Of a stretch of 64,000 nt of DNA, positions 32,884 through 44,090 are shown one piece after another. The DNA comes from Adiantum capillus-veneris (taxonomy: Eukaryota; Streptophyta; Polypodiopsida; Polypodiales; Pteridaceae). Below the pieces are notes generated by a model. That model saw only the letters and a program-made list of their open reading frames with translations, ran no database searches and was not told where the DNA came from. The translations under genes and the position numbers were made by a program. How positions within the stretch are numbered: position 1 is the first letter of the stretch; the number at the start of each line of letters is the position of its first letter. The stretch covers positions 76,023,372 to 76,087,371 of the forward strand of contig CM043953.1 in the NCBI GenBank assembly GCA_014529385.2. The letters are read 5' to 3'.

Positions 32884-34593
32884 CAGAGGCGAAAGTGAAA
32901 AACAGACCGGGTGGCCTCTACACTAAGACTATGCACAATGGCCTCATCCTGGGAGGTACACAATAGGGGCACCACCTAGCAAGATATGCAGCTAGGACGC
33001 ATGCATATACACAATCAAACATGCCATGTAAAACAATTTCAAGATCCACGCCCAAGTGTGGGATGGGGTGGTTGGAGAACAAGATGAGAGGAATGGTGAG
33101 TGAGTGAGAATGGGCTTGCTACTGGTGCATGTAGTAAGGAAGATAAGTATGCTCGCTTCTCATACCAGAGGTGGAAAATCTGCACACCTTAATATGCAAG
33201 TAGCAAGATGATAGGCACATGAGAGGGAGAGGGAGAGTGTGTGTATGTTGGCAAATCCGCACACCTCAACATAAGCAAAATGGAAAGAAATAAGCATAAA
33301 TCATACTCACAATGAAGTATATCACAAATGACACAAGGTATGGCACCAAGATGGAGTGTATTGATTGCTTGCAAAATATGAATACAATAGGTAGCATAGG
33401 GCAAGAAGATGATAAGGGGACATGACCGTAGGATGCATAATGGAGGGATGGGAGTTGATGGCGAGGAATATCATGATCATTATTCTTCTTGAAATTGTGC
33501 CTTCAATCCTTCATTACAAGTGTGTGGAGATATGGTGCTCATTTTGTGCATGGTGATGGTGATGTTGTGATTATTTGATTAGGGTTCATGCTACTAGCAT
33601 GTAGCATAAGGGTGTGTATGTGTAGGTGTGTGGATGTGTGTGTGTGTGTGTGTGTGTGTGTAGTGTGTAGTGTGTGTGTCTGTTTACAAAAGAGAAGGCC
33701 TCCTTTTATAGGCCAAGAGAGTGATTAGGAAATAGATTATGAGAAAGAGGAGTTACTACAAAGTAACCTCTGCTAGAGGCATTCTCCCAGTGAGAGAGCT
33801 CTCTGTGCCTTGCTTATTGACCAATTTCCTCCTAATCGCCTTCATCATGGCGAGCTTTGTCTCCATGCGTCCTTCTATAGCTTGAGTCCAGGAGCTTCAT
33901 TATAATATTTGAGAGAATCTTGATAAAATAAGAGAAAATAGAGCAATAATGAAGGGAATCTTGTGTGTGTGAAGTTGGAGAATTGTGACTTCTTCCCATG
34001 TGGACAGATAGGCTCCTCCATTTTGACCATATCTCCCAAGCCATAGCTAAAAAAATTATTAAAAAATTAGGAGCAAAAAGATCAGCTCAATGCCTACAAC
34101 TTTGTTGTTGAAAACTTTCTCCAATTTAGAATGAAAAAATAGAGAAAAATCCCACAAAAATATGTGTCCGTCTTTTCTCTTCCAAAAGTCTTCTAGGCAT
34201 TCCCCTCTTGACTCCATGTGCAAGCCTTGTGTCCACAAGTGAATTATGCTTGAATTTGATAACATTTTGTTGATTCCAACTCAATAATGCATAAGATTCT
34301 CCTTCTTTTCACTATTGACTTTTATTCTTCACCTTTAGTGACCGTCAGGTAGTGATTGTCGGCGGGTAGAGTTGGCATTGAGTGAAATTCTCTTTTTCAT
34401 GGGGTTTATTCCTACCTCTCCTTACTTTCAAGATCCAAACGTGTCAAAACCATAGCTATGTATAAAATAAATACATAGATTTCTTTTTTGTGATTTTCAT
34501 GCATCAGGTCCTCCCTCTCTGAGGGTCTTTGAAGCCTTGCCACTAAGTGCATACACAGGGAGAGGTGTAGCAAAATTTGAAAAGTGATCCTCA
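32884..34593 (-). repeat. 3' LTR of the gag-only element
   Basis: Pairs with 38964-40629 along its length (shared blocks include CACAATGGCCTCATC, GGGGCACCACCTAG, AAGATCCACGCCCAAGTGTG). It contains a (GT)n run at about 33640-33661. Confidence 0.93.
33701..33710 (-). promoter_or_regulatory. LTR TATA box (3' LTR copy)
   Basis: TATAAAAGGA on the minus strand. The same box is at 39771-39778 in the 5' LTR, and TATAAAAA is at 54139-54146 in the related LTR, so it is conserved across the family. Confidence 0.6.
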
Positions 34594-34612
34594 TTAGCCC
34601 TCCCCTTGAAGC
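34594..34612 (-). promoter_or_regulatory. Polypurine tract of the gag-only element
   Basis: On the element strand AAGGGGAGGGCTAA directly precedes the 3' LTR start TGAGGATCAC. Confidence 0.8.
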
Positions 34613-34621
34613 TAGAGGCAT

Positions 34622-35857
34622 TTATGTCTCTAGCTCTGTTATTGAGGTGTTTGAGTAGTACAAAAGCCGATATCTAGTTGCCTTTTGAACTAGCCATTGC
34701 ATATGGCCATTAGTGAGATCTCTGGGACAATCACCTGTTTTCAAGAAAAGCAATATGTCCTGACAAGCCTCCCTGGCTAGAGAATCAATGATCAACAACT
34801 CAAACTGCCTTTGAGTAAATGGGAAGTCTATGTCTTCCAAAATCTTGTGTCAATATCCTCCAGGATCCCAGGTAAAGAATAAGATAGTCACCTGCAATGT
34901 CCTAACAATAAGATATCTTGCTTCATGCCAAAAAGGATAGATTTTGTAACCACCATCATTGAAAGGATAGTTGATTAATTGAGCTCCTTCCAAGACAATA
35001 CTTAGAATCATGATCCCCAAGATTGTACCAAGAGTCCTCCATCTACGGCTTTCTTGTTGATGTGGCAAGTCCCAATTTTCTGCAAAACTTATCGTACCAC
35101 TATAGGTGAAGCTAGCAAAAGAGTCACTATCCTCTTGGGTGCTGTCAAAAAGGTCCAAAGCCTTTCTTGACAATGGTTATAAGCCACCAACCTTGCAGCT
35201 CAAAGACAAGCTTGATAAATGTTGTACCAAAGTGCATAGCATATACAAACGGTAAGCTGCAATCCATAAGCTGAGAAACACTTCATCTTGATTGTATGCA
35301 TGCAAGACCATACTCCAATCTTTCTCATGTTGGGATTCATTCTTTGTGACTCTTATGAGCACCCCTTGTGCTAAGGGTTCTTTAAATATTTTCTTAAATG
35401 CATTTAACACACTATGATCAAACACAATCTCTACATCTAGGTTGCCAAACCTAGATCTCCAATAGGTTGTTGCTGCATTCACTTGCTTAAGAATATCCTT
35501 AGGGTGGACTTCAAAATTCCACTCCTTGGTGACAACCACTTGAGTTTGGTCTGCAATTGCTTCCTTTGATTGGTGTAGTGGTAAAGAATTCATGCTTCCT
35601 TCTTACAACTGTATGTCTGGTGGATCCACCTTGTTGTGGTCTGTGAGAATGAGACCCATGATTTCAAGAGAGTTGTCACTATCATTCTTTGGTGTAGATT
35701 CTACCTTCGATGCTATAGTAGAACTGTTAAAGAGATCATATGTACTACTCTCTAAGTTCTTCCATTTTTGCTTACCAGTCTTTGTGTTGTATAGAATTTC
35801 CTTGTCCTTTCTCGCTTGCATATTGAGAAATTCCTGTGTACAAATATTGATTTTTTC
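34622..35857 (-). pseudogene. Unrecognised decayed ORF of about 410 codons in the pol/env position
   Basis: One minus-strand frame runs from a stop at 35858-35860 to a stop at 34622-34624, broken only by three stops at about 35603, 35177 and 34850. Without them it would be about 410 residues. Visible parts: ARKDKEILYNTKTGKQKWKN (faintly like half a WW domain); KEWNFEVHPKDILKQVNAAT; NLDVEIVFDHSVLNAFKKIF; LGTILGIMILSIVLEGAQLI (hydrophobic, possible membrane segment); KIYPFWHEARYLIVRTLQVT; QFELLIIDSLAREACQDILL. No RT, integrase or known envelope motif is seen. It lies between gag and the purine tract. It could be a captured host gene or an element-specific protein; I do not recognise it. Confidence 0.55.
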
Positions 35858-35860
35858 TCA

Positions 35861-36585
35861 TGGCCATGAGCCATGGTCTCTGGGAGACTCACTCTATATA
35901 CAAAATGGGACGCCACCTGCGAGCAGACAACTTTGATAAAACCCCTATATTAGGGAATATGACACCCCTTTCTACGCTTATACGACAATCAATGAATAAA
36001 ACTATCATACCCCTATCTTACATATAAAACTTAGGTCTCACATGATCTAACTGAGTAAAACTAGTCAAAGACTGTGTAGCAAAGTGACTGGAAAGCTACT
36101 AGGGAACCACTTATGTTAGTAACTAGATGTAACATCAATGTGTCTTAGTTTGACTTTCAAACTATGTGGCCGATCCGCCTGCACTCTGGCAACTCGTTGA
36201 ATTTTGACCCATCCAAAGCTGGTGTAAATCAACCCGTCACCTGCTCCAAATCAGCCCTTATCTATGACCGGCTTGATGAAAAATTTGATGTGTGACTTGA
36301 TAAAAAAATTCCCCAAAATTCATCTGAGTTATAATGCACACTGATGACCAATTGTTACAAGTAATCAACTCGGGTCAGTCCCTCCCCATAAATATGATAC
36401 CCCTCTCTTATTTTTAAGCTTGGGAGATAAATTATTAGAGACCTACCCCTAACTTATACACTTATGGAACTTGTAAAAAAAACCCCTCCCCTGCACACTT
36501 ACGTGGTGCAATAAGTTTTCCATGGTGAATCCCCTGGGCCATGGTCTCTCTGGGATAATTGGGTAGCTCTCCCCCTCAGAGACCG
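35861..36585. other. Non-coding interior of the gag-only element
   Basis: Between the gag tail and the unknown frame there is no usable ORF. An acceptor-like ACACAG on the minus strand (around 35835-35840) precedes the unknown frame, so part of this may be an intron or the scar where pol was replaced. Confidence 0.4.
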
Positions 36586-37379
36586 TCAAGCCCTGCATAG
36601 AAATATCATTTCACAAGATTTTTTAGACTCACCAATTGTGAAATCTAAAATGCTAATTTTTTGTCGTGGTTTAGATTTCCTCTTGATTGACTCTCCCTTG
36701 GACTTCATCTTTTCTTCCTTTTCTGAAGCTTCCTCAGGCTTATATTGCTTAACTTCCATGGTGTCTACCTCTTCAGCATTGGTATTACCCTCCTCTACTC
36801 CCTTGGTGTGTTTCTCCACCTTCCCTTTTCCCTTATCTTCAAGACCGATGAAACCCACTACTTGGTCATTGGCTAGTGTTGGGGGAAATGGTAGAATGAG
36901 GGTCTATGGTGGTGACTGTTGTTGAGCAGGTCATTGTAAGATTTTCACAGGTGGTGCTTGTTGCGATGGACTTTGTGGTGGTGGTATTGCTCCTAGCGGT
37001 GAGAATTGGTTTTGTCTTGCTCCTCTCTTGAAATTTTGTCTCCTTGGGTGTGGACAGTAATACATGCCATGGCCATCTCCCCCACAATTGAAGTAATGGT
37101 ACTCTTGGTTCTGCCTTTGTTGTCCTCTCCCTTGCTCTTGATTGCAATTGTGTGCATGCCCTTGCTACACCAAATACACAAATAGATTCTCCAGCTGAGT
37201 AGTGATGCGCCTTAATAGGTCTAGCTACTCTTTTGATGCCTCTTGTGGTTGGGTTCTTTGAGCGGCTGCTGCAATTATTGGGGTTAGTTATACTGAGCTT
37301 GATTCCTCTGACTCATTGACTCTTTCTTGCATGTGCATCTTCTTGTCTTTAAGGTGGGCTACTTCCATTGCCAACAACC

Positions 37380-37620
37380 CATACGTTTCAGGGAATCTCC
37401 CCTTGACCTTCTCCTTAAGCGGCGGCCATAAGCTAGCAATGAAATGTTCCTTCTTCAGGAAGTTAGGTGCTCCTTTACCTTCCTCCAATGAGGCACTGCC
37501 AACTCATACATTTCAAGGAATCTCCCCTTGACCTTCTCCTTAACCGATGACCACAGGCCAACAATGAAACGGTCCTTTTTTAGGAAGTTAGGTGCTCCTT
37601 CACCTTCTTCCAATGAGGCA
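37380..37620 (-). repeat. 125 bp tandem duplication in gag
   Basis: GGAATCTCCCCTTGACCTTC occurs at 37392 and 37517. The units cover the same gag segment, and because 125 is not a multiple of three the frame changes. Confidence 0.9.
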
Positions 37621-38084
37621 ACCCATCGCTCCCACAAATCCACAAACTTGGATTTGTAAGTGGCATACTCTAGCATACCTTCTTTAACTCTATCAGCAAC
37701 TGCCATAACGTTTTTGAGCTTGTGCCTCCACCAAACCTCTTTACGTATGCAACACGTAGTAAGTCCCATGCATCCTTGGTAGCTTGGGGCAAAGCATTGT
37801 ACCAAGACTTGGCCTCTACTTTCATCAGCAGAGGAAAGATTTGTAGTCATGAGGCATCGTCATCCTTATTGGAAACCACACAGCAATGTCAAAGTTGTCC
37901 AAAAAATCGGTGGTGATGTCTTATCCCTTCTTGACACTGAATGTGGAAAAAGAGACACTTGCTATGGTAGTAAATCAATGAGTAGACAATTACAAACTTT
38001 TTTTTTTTGGAATGACTTAGTGATTCATAAAGGTTTATACATGGGAGGAAAACTTGAGCGGGAGCTAAGAAGAGCACAAGGCTA

Positions 38085-38232
38085 GAATAGAATAAAGATG
38101 CTTACATCAAAAGAGTGATAGTTATCAAGAATGGGCAAGATGATGGGATGTGGGGATTAGAATAGAATAAAGATGCTTACATCAAAAGAGTGGTAGTAAT
38201 CAAGAATGGGCAAGATGATGGGACATAGGGAT
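38085..38232 (-). repeat. 75 bp tandem duplication in the gag leader
   Basis: GAATAGAATAAAGATGCTTA begins at 38085 and again at 38160. The related element has a single unit near 52605-52680. Confidence 0.92.
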
Positions 38233-38943
38233 CTAAGGATTTCATCAAACATCTCTGCTTCAAATAGGAGATCAAGGCTTCGAAGACTAGTGTTGCATAC
38301 CTTAAGTGTTCACAAGGTGACACCTTCACCCATGCCTCTCCCTCTTGTTGAAATCCACATAATCCTCCATATTGGGTTCAAAGAAGACTTGGAGAGAAGA
38401 ATCTACCTCAATTGGCTTTTCATTCTGCATGCGGCGATGACGCTTGGGTGGGCACACTTCACTTGAACTCTCTAGGCCTAGAGAGAGTGTAGGTCCACTT
38501 ACTTCCATCAAATGCATTAGGCTTTGTGGTTGATGTAGTTGACAACTCTTCTCTAATCGTTGGAGAGAAAACACTTGGTGCTATACAGAATCTGACTGAT
38601 GTGAGAGTGCTGATGCAATTCTCAAAAGAAACACTCACCATTTTTTCTTCACCTCCTCTCTCGACACTCATTGGCAGAATGCTTTGGTTGACAATAGTGA
38701 TGACATTTTGTAGCCCTCCCCCTTAATGCTCTTGATTTTTGATTAGCACGAGAAATGGGAGATAGGAACTCACCTCTTGGATATCGACGATGCTACAATT
38801 GGCAGTAGCACTTCCATGAAGGCCTTGAGTGCTTCTACAGTCTCCTCTTCTTCAATCCTCCAATTTGAAAACTCTTGTAGCCACTCATTCATGATTGATG
38901 GCATGCATCGCTACTCTTTGTTGACTGAAGATTTGCAAAGCCG

Positions 38944-38961
38944 TCCTCCGTGGGGGCACCA
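38944..38961 (-). promoter_or_regulatory. Primer binding site of the gag-only element
   Basis: Two bases inside the 5' LTR the element strand reads TGGTGCCCCCACGGAGG. The relative at 53517-53534 reads TGGTACCCCCACGAGAAG in the same place. The leading TGG complements a tRNA CCA end; I cannot name the tRNA. Confidence 0.7.
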
Positions 38962-38963
38962 AA

Positions 38964-39308
38964 TGAGAGGCGGAAGTACAAAAGAGACCGGATGGCCTCT
39001 ACACCAAGACTATGCACAATGGCCTCATCATGGGAGGTACACAAGAGGGGCACCACCTAGAAAGATATGCAGCTAGGATGCATACATATACACAATCAAA
39101 CATGCCATGGAAAACAATTTCAAGATCCACGCCCAAGTGTGTAATGGGGTGGTCGGAGGACAAGATGAGAAAAATGATGAGTGCGTGAGAATGGCCTTGC
39201 TACTTGTGCATGTAGTAGGGAAGAGTAAGTATGCTCACTTCTGATACCACAACTAGAAAATTTGCACATCTTAAGATGCAAGTAGCAAGATAATAGTAAT
39301 ATGAGAGG

Positions 39309-39346
<38 letters not shown>

Positions 39347-40629
39347 TTGTGAATCCGCACACGTCAACATAAGAAAAATGGAAAGAAACAAGCATAAATC
39401 ATACTCACAATGAAGTATGGAGTGTATTGGTTGCTTGCAAAAGATGAATACAATAGGTAGCATAGGGTAAAAAGATGAGAAGGGAACAAGACCGTAGGAT
39501 GCATAATGGAGGGATGGGAGTTGATGGCAAGGAATATCATGAGTGTAGCCATCATTCTTGCTCTTGAAATTGTGCCTTCAATCCTTCATTACAAGTGTAT
39601 GGAGATCTGGTGCTCATTTTGTGCATGGTGATGGTGTTGTGATTATTTGATTAGGGTACTACTAGCATGTAGCACAAGGGTGTGGACGTGTATGTGTGTG
39701 TAGTGTGGAGTGTGAAGTGTGTAGTGTGAAGTGTGTAGTGTGTGTGTCCGTTTAGAAAAGAGAAGTCCTCCTTTTATAGGCCAAGAGAGTGATTAGGGAA
39801 GAGATTATGAGCAAGAGGAATTACTACAAAGTAACCCCAGTTAGAGGCATTCCCCAATGGGAGAGCTCTATGTGCCCTGCTTATTGACCAATTTTCTCCT
39901 AGCCGCCTTCATCATGGTGAGCTTTGTCTCCATGCCTCCTTCCATAGCTTGAGTCCAAGATCTTCCTTATAATATTTGAGAGAATCTTGATAAAATAAGA
40001 GAAAATAGAGCAATAATGGAGAGAATCCTTTAAGAAATTGTGTGTGTGAAGTTGGAGAATCATGACTTCTTCCCATGTGAAAAGATAGGCTCCACCATTT
40101 AAAAAATAGGAGCAAAAAGACCAGCTCATCGCCTACAATTTTTCTATTGAATACTTTTTCCAATTTGGAATGAAAAAAATAGAGAAAAATCCAACAAAAA
40201 TATGTGTTCGTCTTTTTCCTTCTAAAAGTCTTCCAGGTGGTCCCTTCTTGACTCCATGTGCAAGCCTTGTGTCTACAAGTGAATTATGTTTGAATTTGAT
40301 AAACATTTTGTTGACACCAAATTAATAATGCATAATATTCTCCTCCCTTTCACTAGTCACTTTTACTCTTCACCTGTAGTGAATGTCAGCTAGTGACAGT
40401 CGGGTAGAATCGACATCCAGTGAAATTTTGTTTTTCATAGGGTTTGTTCCTACCTCTCCTTATCTCTGAGACCAAATGTGTCAAAACCATAGCTATGTAC
40501 AAAAGAAGTGCATAGATTATTTTTGTGATTTTCATGCATCAGGTCCTTCCTTCTTTGAGGGTCCTTGAAGCCTTTGCACCAAGTGCATACCAAGAGAGAG
40601 GTGGAGTAAAATTTGAAAAGCGACCCTCA
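38964..40629 (-). repeat. 5' LTR of the gag-only element
   Basis: Partner of 32884-34593; contains a (GT)n run at 39312-39344. Ends TG...CA on the plus strand. Confidence 0.93.
39769..39778 (-). promoter_or_regulatory. LTR TATA box (5' LTR copy)
   Basis: TATAAAAGGA on the minus strand, in the LTR position that would drive the element's transcript. Confidence 0.65.
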
Positions 40630-40634
40630 CAACT

Positions 40635-42010
40635 AAAGAAAATACAGTGGTAGATATGTTATCAAGGGCAAGGTATGAAGATGAGTCACAAATGATTGAG
40701 GAGGGAGATTATGTAGACACAAAGTCTATTCTATCTCTCATGTCAAAGGTAACAATGTCTGCATGAGTAATCCACTTGAATTGTTCTTGAAAGAGCCTCA
40801 TGAAGGTGGTTGGCTTCTTATTGGAAGCTACTTGAGTACTCTAACAAAACAGTGCGATTGGTCTAAATACAAATTCAGGAGGATACGCAAGAAAGCATAT
40901 GGGTACTTTTTGAGGGATGGTTACTTGTGGAAGCATCCCAAACAAAAGGGTGTTACACCACAAAGGGTTATATGTAAAAAAGAGACTCAAGTAGAGCTCA
41001 TGCAAGAGTTTCATGAGAGTCTCTGGGCTGGACACAAGTGTGTGTGGGCAACCTCTCCAAGTTGAAAGAAAAATAATGGTGGAAGGGTATGTATTAAGAT
41101 GTATCTCAATTTGTAGAGTCGTGTGTAACTTGTCAAATGTATTCAAATTTCTGACATTGTGATGGATTTCACCCTACATATCCACTAGCCATGCACTATA
41201 AATGGGTTGTGGATCTAGTCACAATGCCTTTAGGACTCTGGCAGATGAGATACTTAATTCTTGCACGAGAGGACCTAGCTAACCAGGTTGAAGGGCAAGC
41301 ACTAAGAACTTAAACCATAGAAACTATATGTAAACTCCTTCTTGATGAGGTGATTAGTCATTATGGTTGTGTGGGAAAGATCACTGCAGACAGAGTTGAA
41401 TTGGATTCCAAGGAAGCAAGGGAGTTATTTTCCAAATTAGGAATCAACCTTTCTCTTAGTACAACTTAAAACCTTGAAGACAATGGAAAGAGTAAAAGAG
41501 GGCATCCTCCTATCATCAAAGTTTTGGCCAAGGCTTGTGAAGGAAGAGCTGGTGAGTGGCCAAAATTGTTGCAATATGCTTTATGGGTTGATTGTACAAC
41601 ACATAGCTCATTTAGCAGGGAAGGTCTCCTTGCATTGTGCATAAGACAACTAGAGAGAAGACCTGGAGACATTGAGGCTTCAAGAGAATAACTAAAAAAT
41701 GCAAGATTGAAAAACAAGGACTACTTTGATAAGCGACATTGGCTGAGGAGCAAAGAAATTGACAAAGGTGATTGGGTTTTAGTGTATGATAGGAGCCTTG
41801 ATAACCAACACACAATCATGTGTAAGTTTTCAAAATGATGGTTTGGACCGTATGTTACAAAACATGTGCATAAAAAAGCTAATTACATCTTGTTTGAACT
41901 AGATGGGACAGAGGTAAAGTTTTCCATTTCGGGGAAAAGAATCAAGGCGTTTAAGAGAAGAGAAGACAATGGTCCAAAAGATGCTGAGGAAGAAGGAAAA
42001 CACATGTGAC
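40635..42010 (+). pseudogene. Gypsy RNase H end and integrase (host of the nested element)
   Basis: The reading resumes at KENTVVDMLSRARYEDES. The H2C2 finger follows (YFLRDGYLWKHPKQKG, LMQEFHESLWAGH, then after a frameshift near 41060 ESCVTCQMYSNF). The integrase core has WVVDLVTMP (first Asp), KITADRVELDSKEARELFSK (second Asp) and DNGKSKRGHPPIIKVLAKAC, where the expected catalytic Glu of KSERGH is Lys (AAA). The C-terminal part reads YFDKRHWLRSKEIDKGDWVL and WFGPYVTKHVHKKANYILFE. Stops near 41309, 41468, 41689 and 41837 and the frameshift kill it. It is on the plus strand, as is the RNase H part at 32660-32883. Confidence 0.88.
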
Positions 42011-42444
42011 AATCAAAGTGAAGATGAATCTTTGGAATCAGCCAATGAAGAAGAAATTAGGAAGTTCTACAAGAGGGATGATCTTACAAAGAGAAGATGT
42101 GGCACATATCGGAGAATGTGCAGGTTTACATGGCGTGGATGTCGTGCTATGAAACATACATAGTGGGAACGAATGCTACAAGATCTATCTTGCAACTTTT
42201 TAGATACATAAGTATATTTCCTATGATATACATATGTAGATCTAAGTATAACAGTAAGATTTCTATCTCATCCTATTGATATTTATCTCAAGGATAACAT
42301 ATTCTTACTTTATCGCCATAAAGTACTATGGAAAAAGCGTCAATAGCTCCGCCTCTTTAACTTGGGACAAAAATTATTGGTTCTTTCTTTCTACTATTTT
42401 GTTATCATCTCACACCCTAGATAGATCCTATATCTAGGGTAACT

Positions 42445-42476
<32 letters not shown>

Positions 42477-43450
42477 TCTATGTATTTTTCATATATTTCT
42501 TATAGTTATTTTTTTAATAGCTACTAGGAAGGAATCAAATCCTAGTGGGACACTAGCTTGCATGATTTTCAAAGATGCACTCATTTTAAGGCATTATTAA
42601 GGGAATTCTTACAAACCTTTGTCAAGGAGCAATGTAATACTCTCACGTTGCATGAGGTGTCCATTGGAATCAAATGAAAGTTTAAGCTAAGAGGACCACA
42701 AGAAGACTTTTGTTGCCAGAAATGTATCCTATTTTGATGATTTTTTTGCACAAGGTTCCAATTCGAAGTGAAAAAAGAATATAAAATGAGGGTCGTAGCT
42801 TATGAGTTAAATTATTTGTCCCTATTTTACTTTTTTATTTGGAGCCACGGTTGAGGAGATATTATCAAAATGGTGTATCCCAATCTGCCCACATCATGTA
42901 GGGACAACTCATTTCAAACTTTCTCAGTTCCTGTTCACACTGGCTCTTCTCTTTCTTGTGCAACCCTGGGATTCCCTTCACCTATAAAAGGGAACCTCTT
43001 CTTCCTTGAAAACCATTAGAGAGGGAGTGAGAGTATTTGTGCAAAATTAGTCTTTAGCCCTACACTTGCCTTTGAGGAAGGCTAGCTATATTTGAAAGCA
43101 TTATTGTAAACATCAACTCTAGTCAATCAAGGCCGAAGTCTTCTATCTCTTGCCATCTTCATTCAATTGGCAAATACTCTCGAAGGGGTTGATAAGTAAG
43201 GTGGTTTTTTCTTTGATATTTTGTTTTTTTTTCCTTCATCTCCAAGCTCAATCCATACCTCCATGTCTTCTACTACTTCTACCTCTACTCCTATCTCCAT
43301 TTCTCTTGTGTCCTACTTGTTTCTCTTGAAGGCATTCAAGAAACAACGCTATATCAAAAACCTTCTTGTGAAGAAATACTAGTGCACAAGGTACATCTCT
43401 CCCCACTACATGTATATCTCTCCCCGATGTATCCTTATTGCCTACGAGCA
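42011..43450 (+). repeat. Probable 3' non-coding part and LTR of the plus-strand gypsy element
   Basis: The sequence after pol holds a (TA)n run at 42454-42476 and then LTR-like features: TATAAAAG at 42983-42990 with about 250 bp of leader-like sequence after it. No left LTR partner is in the window (the CACTA fragment lies directly to the left of the RNase H piece), so the LTR call rests on position and the TATA box. Confidence 0.35.
42983..42990 (+). promoter_or_regulatory. Candidate TATA box in gypsy LTR-like DNA
   Basis: TATAAAAG preceded by GC-richer sequence and followed by AGAGGGAGTGAGAG; consistent with an LTR promoter on the plus strand. Confidence 0.4.
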
Positions 43451-44090
43451 AGAATAGGGCTTGGGAGGGAAACTTCTCTTCTCTTCACTTCTCTCTTATC
43501 TACATTTTGCACATACTAGAATTATTTTAGATGAATAACCCATATGATGTGAATTTATATCGTTTCCACTCTGTGAGATCTATTACAATTAGTGTATGGA
43601 TTAGTTGTGAAATACACTTTCAACAACATATAGTGTTTCTTTTTGGCCTAGAAAGGCTCAATGAAATACTTCTTTCAACTGATCCCATCATACTACCTCT
43701 TATAGGCTATAAATTTTCTTTTGACATAAGTGTAGTTATCTTGCTATGAACCAAGAGGATTTGTACACACAATTAATCTCAATCACTAAAAAAAACATAT
43801 ATATTATGGTAAGCACAAAATTACAATTCCAAAGAACAATTTGTACCCATGATACGATACGACCATAGCCTTGATGTTTTCATCTTTGTGTTGTTTTGAT
43901 ACGCTCTTTTTTGTTCTGTCTTTGTGTGTGTGAGTGCAAGAGAGAAAGAGTGGGGCTTCTTTGATTGCACTTCCTTCCAAACCCTAGACTTCATGGCATC
44001 TATGGAATAACTCCTTCATATAGTTTTTGGAGTTCTCTCACATACTGTCACAGCCAAAATCCCGGTGCTTTGCTAGCAAGACTGCAAACT
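43451..44090. other. Unassigned DNA
   Basis: A 72-codon frame at 43531-43749 has no recognisable motif. Nothing else is supported here. Confidence 0.4.

Larger units (their letters stand above)
36586..38680 (-). pseudogene. Gag of the gag-only element (Retrotrans_gag type), broken
   Basis: Minus-strand frames carry a leader region (38671-38326) with ELSTTSTTKP; the gag core near 37850-37455 (VKEGMLEYATYKSKFVDLWE, RWVASLEEGEGAPNFLKK, EKVKGRFLEMYEL); then, in another frame, AHLKDKKMHMQERVNESEE. At about 37105-37060 a knuckle reads YHYFNCGGDGHGMYYC, in which the first Cys is Tyr (TAC), so the C-x2-C-x4-H-x4-C site is incomplete. The protein ends in a Lys/Glu-rich tail with KPRQKISILDFTIGE. A 125 bp tandem duplication at about 37380-37620 shifts the frame. 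This would form the particle; the close relative at 52383-51869 keeps a longer gag frame. Confidence 0.85.
32884..40629 (-). mobile_element. Complete gag-only LTR retrotransposon nested in a gypsy element
   Basis: A 7.75 kb minus-strand element flanked by a perfect 5 bp duplication, CAACT at 32879-32883 and 40630-40634. Its LTRs are about 1.7 kb each. On the element strand they begin TGAGGATCAC or TGAGGGTCGC; the 5' LTR ends CTCTCA, while the 3' LTR end is damaged (TG replaced by C on the plus strand). A conserved primer site and a purine tract are in place. The 4.4 kb interior holds a broken gag and an unrecognised decayed frame, but I find no RT, RNase H or integrase. Excision in silico restores a continuous gypsy RNase H reading. 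A relative lies at 51869-54304. Confidence 0.93.
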
